A stretch of 8,338 nucleotides of DNA. Origin: a bacterium. Its GTDB lineage: Bacteria; Bacteroidota; Bacteroidia; B-17B0; Aurantibacillaceae. Of this stretch, positions 7,622 to 8,338 are shown one piece after another. The notes beneath the pieces were generated by a model that saw nothing but the letters and a program-made list of their open reading frames with translations, had not been told where the DNA came from and searched no databases. The stretch's first letter is position 1. The number at the start of each line of letters is the position of its first letter. Made by a program: the position numbers and the translations under genes. The DNA lies in contig DAHXOV010000307.1 of NCBI GenBank assembly GCA_027364695.1, forward strand, positions 1 through 8,338. Direction: 5' to 3'.

Positions 7622-7924
7622 ATGAAAGTAATTACAGAAATAATCATCAAGCCCATTATTACTGAAAAATATATACAGATAGCTGAAAAATTAAAACAAT
7701 ACGCTTTTATTGTGGACAAGAAAGCAAACAAACATCAAATAAAAGAAGCCATAGAACACCTTTATAACGTGAAAGTAGAAAATGTAAATACTCAACAATA
7801 CATCGGTAAAGTAAAAACGAGGAACACTACAAAAGGATTAGCTGTTGGAAGAGTAAATAGATATAAAAAAGCCATCCTTACACTAAAAGATGGACATCAT
7901 ATTGATATATATGCAAATGTTTAA
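7622..7924 (+). CDS. rplW: 50S ribosomal protein L23
   Basis: L23 sits at the mouth of the peptide exit tunnel and is the docking point for trigger factor and the signal recognition particle. The product is 100 residues, typical of the family. It shows the conserved start region IKPIITEKY (about 9-17), AFIVDKKANKHQIKEAIEHLYNVKV (about 28-52) with the family pattern of a helix then a strand, and the C-terminal strand KKAILTLKDGHHIDIY. The loop between them (about 58-80) is basic and contacts 23S rRNA in known structures. It starts 6 bp after rplD and ends 21 bp before rplB, the standard S10-cluster order. No Shine-Dalgarno sequence is seen. Confidence 0.96.
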   Translation: MKVITEIIIKPIITEKYIQIAEKLKQYAFIVDKKANKHQIKEAIEHLYNVKVENVNTQQYIGKVKTRNTTKGLAVGRVNRYKKAILTLKDGHHIDIYANV

Positions 7925-7945
7925 TTAAAAATAAAACCAAGAATT

Positions 7946-8338
7946 ATGGGATTGAAAAAATTTAGACCAATTACGCCCACACTCAGATACAAAGTCATAT
8001 CAGATTTTTCGGATATAACGACCAATCAGCCAGAAAAAACATTACTTATTCCTCAAAAAGCCACAGGAGGAAGAAATAATCAAGGGCAATTGACCATGCG
8101 CTACATCGGTGGCGGGCATAAAAAAATGTATCGTATTATTGATTTTAAGAGAGACAAAGATGGCATTCCTGCTACCGTAAAATCCATTGAATACGATCCT
8201 AACAGATCTGCAAGGATAGCACTTCTTGTATATAAAGATGGAGAAAAAAGATATATCATTGCACCACAAGGATTAAAAGTAGGGCAAACCATCCTTTCAG
8301 GCAAAGAAGCCGCACCCGAATCGGGCAATGCTTTACCC
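7946..8338 (+). CDS. rplB: 50S ribosomal protein L2, 3'-truncated by the window end
   Basis: L2 binds 23S rRNA near the peptidyl transferase centre and is needed for subunit association. The ATG at 7946 opens a frame that runs to the last base, giving the first 131 of about 275 residues, so the C-terminal part with the conserved catalytic-region histidine is not visible. The visible part starts [17 protein letters not shown] and contains [20 protein letters not shown] (about 41-60), [26 protein letters not shown] and [12 protein letters not shown], all typical of bacterial L2; the end GNALP leads into the usual next block. The ATG is the only plausible start, 21 bp after rplW. Nothing suggests damage; the truncation is the window edge. 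Confidence 0.97.
   Translation, partial: MGLKKFRPITPTLRYKVISDFSDITTNQPEKTLLIPQKATGGRNNQGQLTMRYIGGGHKKMYRIIDFKRDKDGIPATVKSIEYDPNRSARIALLVYKDGEKRYIIAPQGLKVGQTILSGKEAAPESGNALP

Noticed and set aside
8042..8328. Minus-strand open frames opposite rplB
   Set aside because: They are complements of conserved L2 sequence, with no independent support.
1..8338. Mobile elements, CRISPR arrays, tRNA or rRNA genes, defence or toxin-antitoxin systems
   Set aside because: None is visible: there are no transposase or nuclease frames, no spaced direct repeats and no cloverleaf sequences; nearly all of the window is accounted for by core genes.

Overview
The window reads as ordinary core-genome sequence from an AT-rich member of the Bacteroidota (Bacteroidetes), perhaps near Chitinophagales/Sphingobacteriales; the finer placement is a guess. 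Four signs support the phylum. A secreted protein carries a C-terminal type IX secretion (T9SS) sorting domain. Promoter elements match the Bacteroidetes TTTG / TAnnTTTG pattern. Start codons lack usable Shine-Dalgarno sequences. Finally, fusA runs straight into rpsJ with no tuf between them. All genes are on the + strand.

Left part (1-1556): the 3' portion of dxs, the first enzyme of the MEP isoprenoid pathway, cut at its 5' end by the window edge. Next (about 1591-2731): a single-gene unit made of a -7-like promoter element, a 346-residue T9SS cargo protein of unknown function, and a perfect 16-bp terminator hairpin. A 289-bp gap (2732-3020) follows. Its only clear content is a well-formed promoter preceded by a long A/T-only tract.

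Right part (3021-8338): a tightly packed ribosomal operon, rpsL-rpsG-fusA-rpsJ-rplC-rplD-rplW-rplB. The last gene is cut by the window end. Spacers between genes are 6-25 bp and no internal promoter or terminator was seen, so the str and S10 clusters probably form one transcript started just upstream of rpsL. The genes encode 30S proteins (S12, S7, S10), 50S proteins (L3, L4, L23, L2) and the translocase EF-G, so one promoter would supply both subunits and a key elongation factor.

I found no mobile element, CRISPR array, tRNA, rRNA or defence system, and nothing I would call a new system. The points most worth a second look are the uncharacterised T9SS cargo gene between two housekeeping units, the absence of room for the classical E. 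coli S7 and L4 autoregulatory RNA sites, and the compact promoter that appears to drive the whole ribosomal operon.
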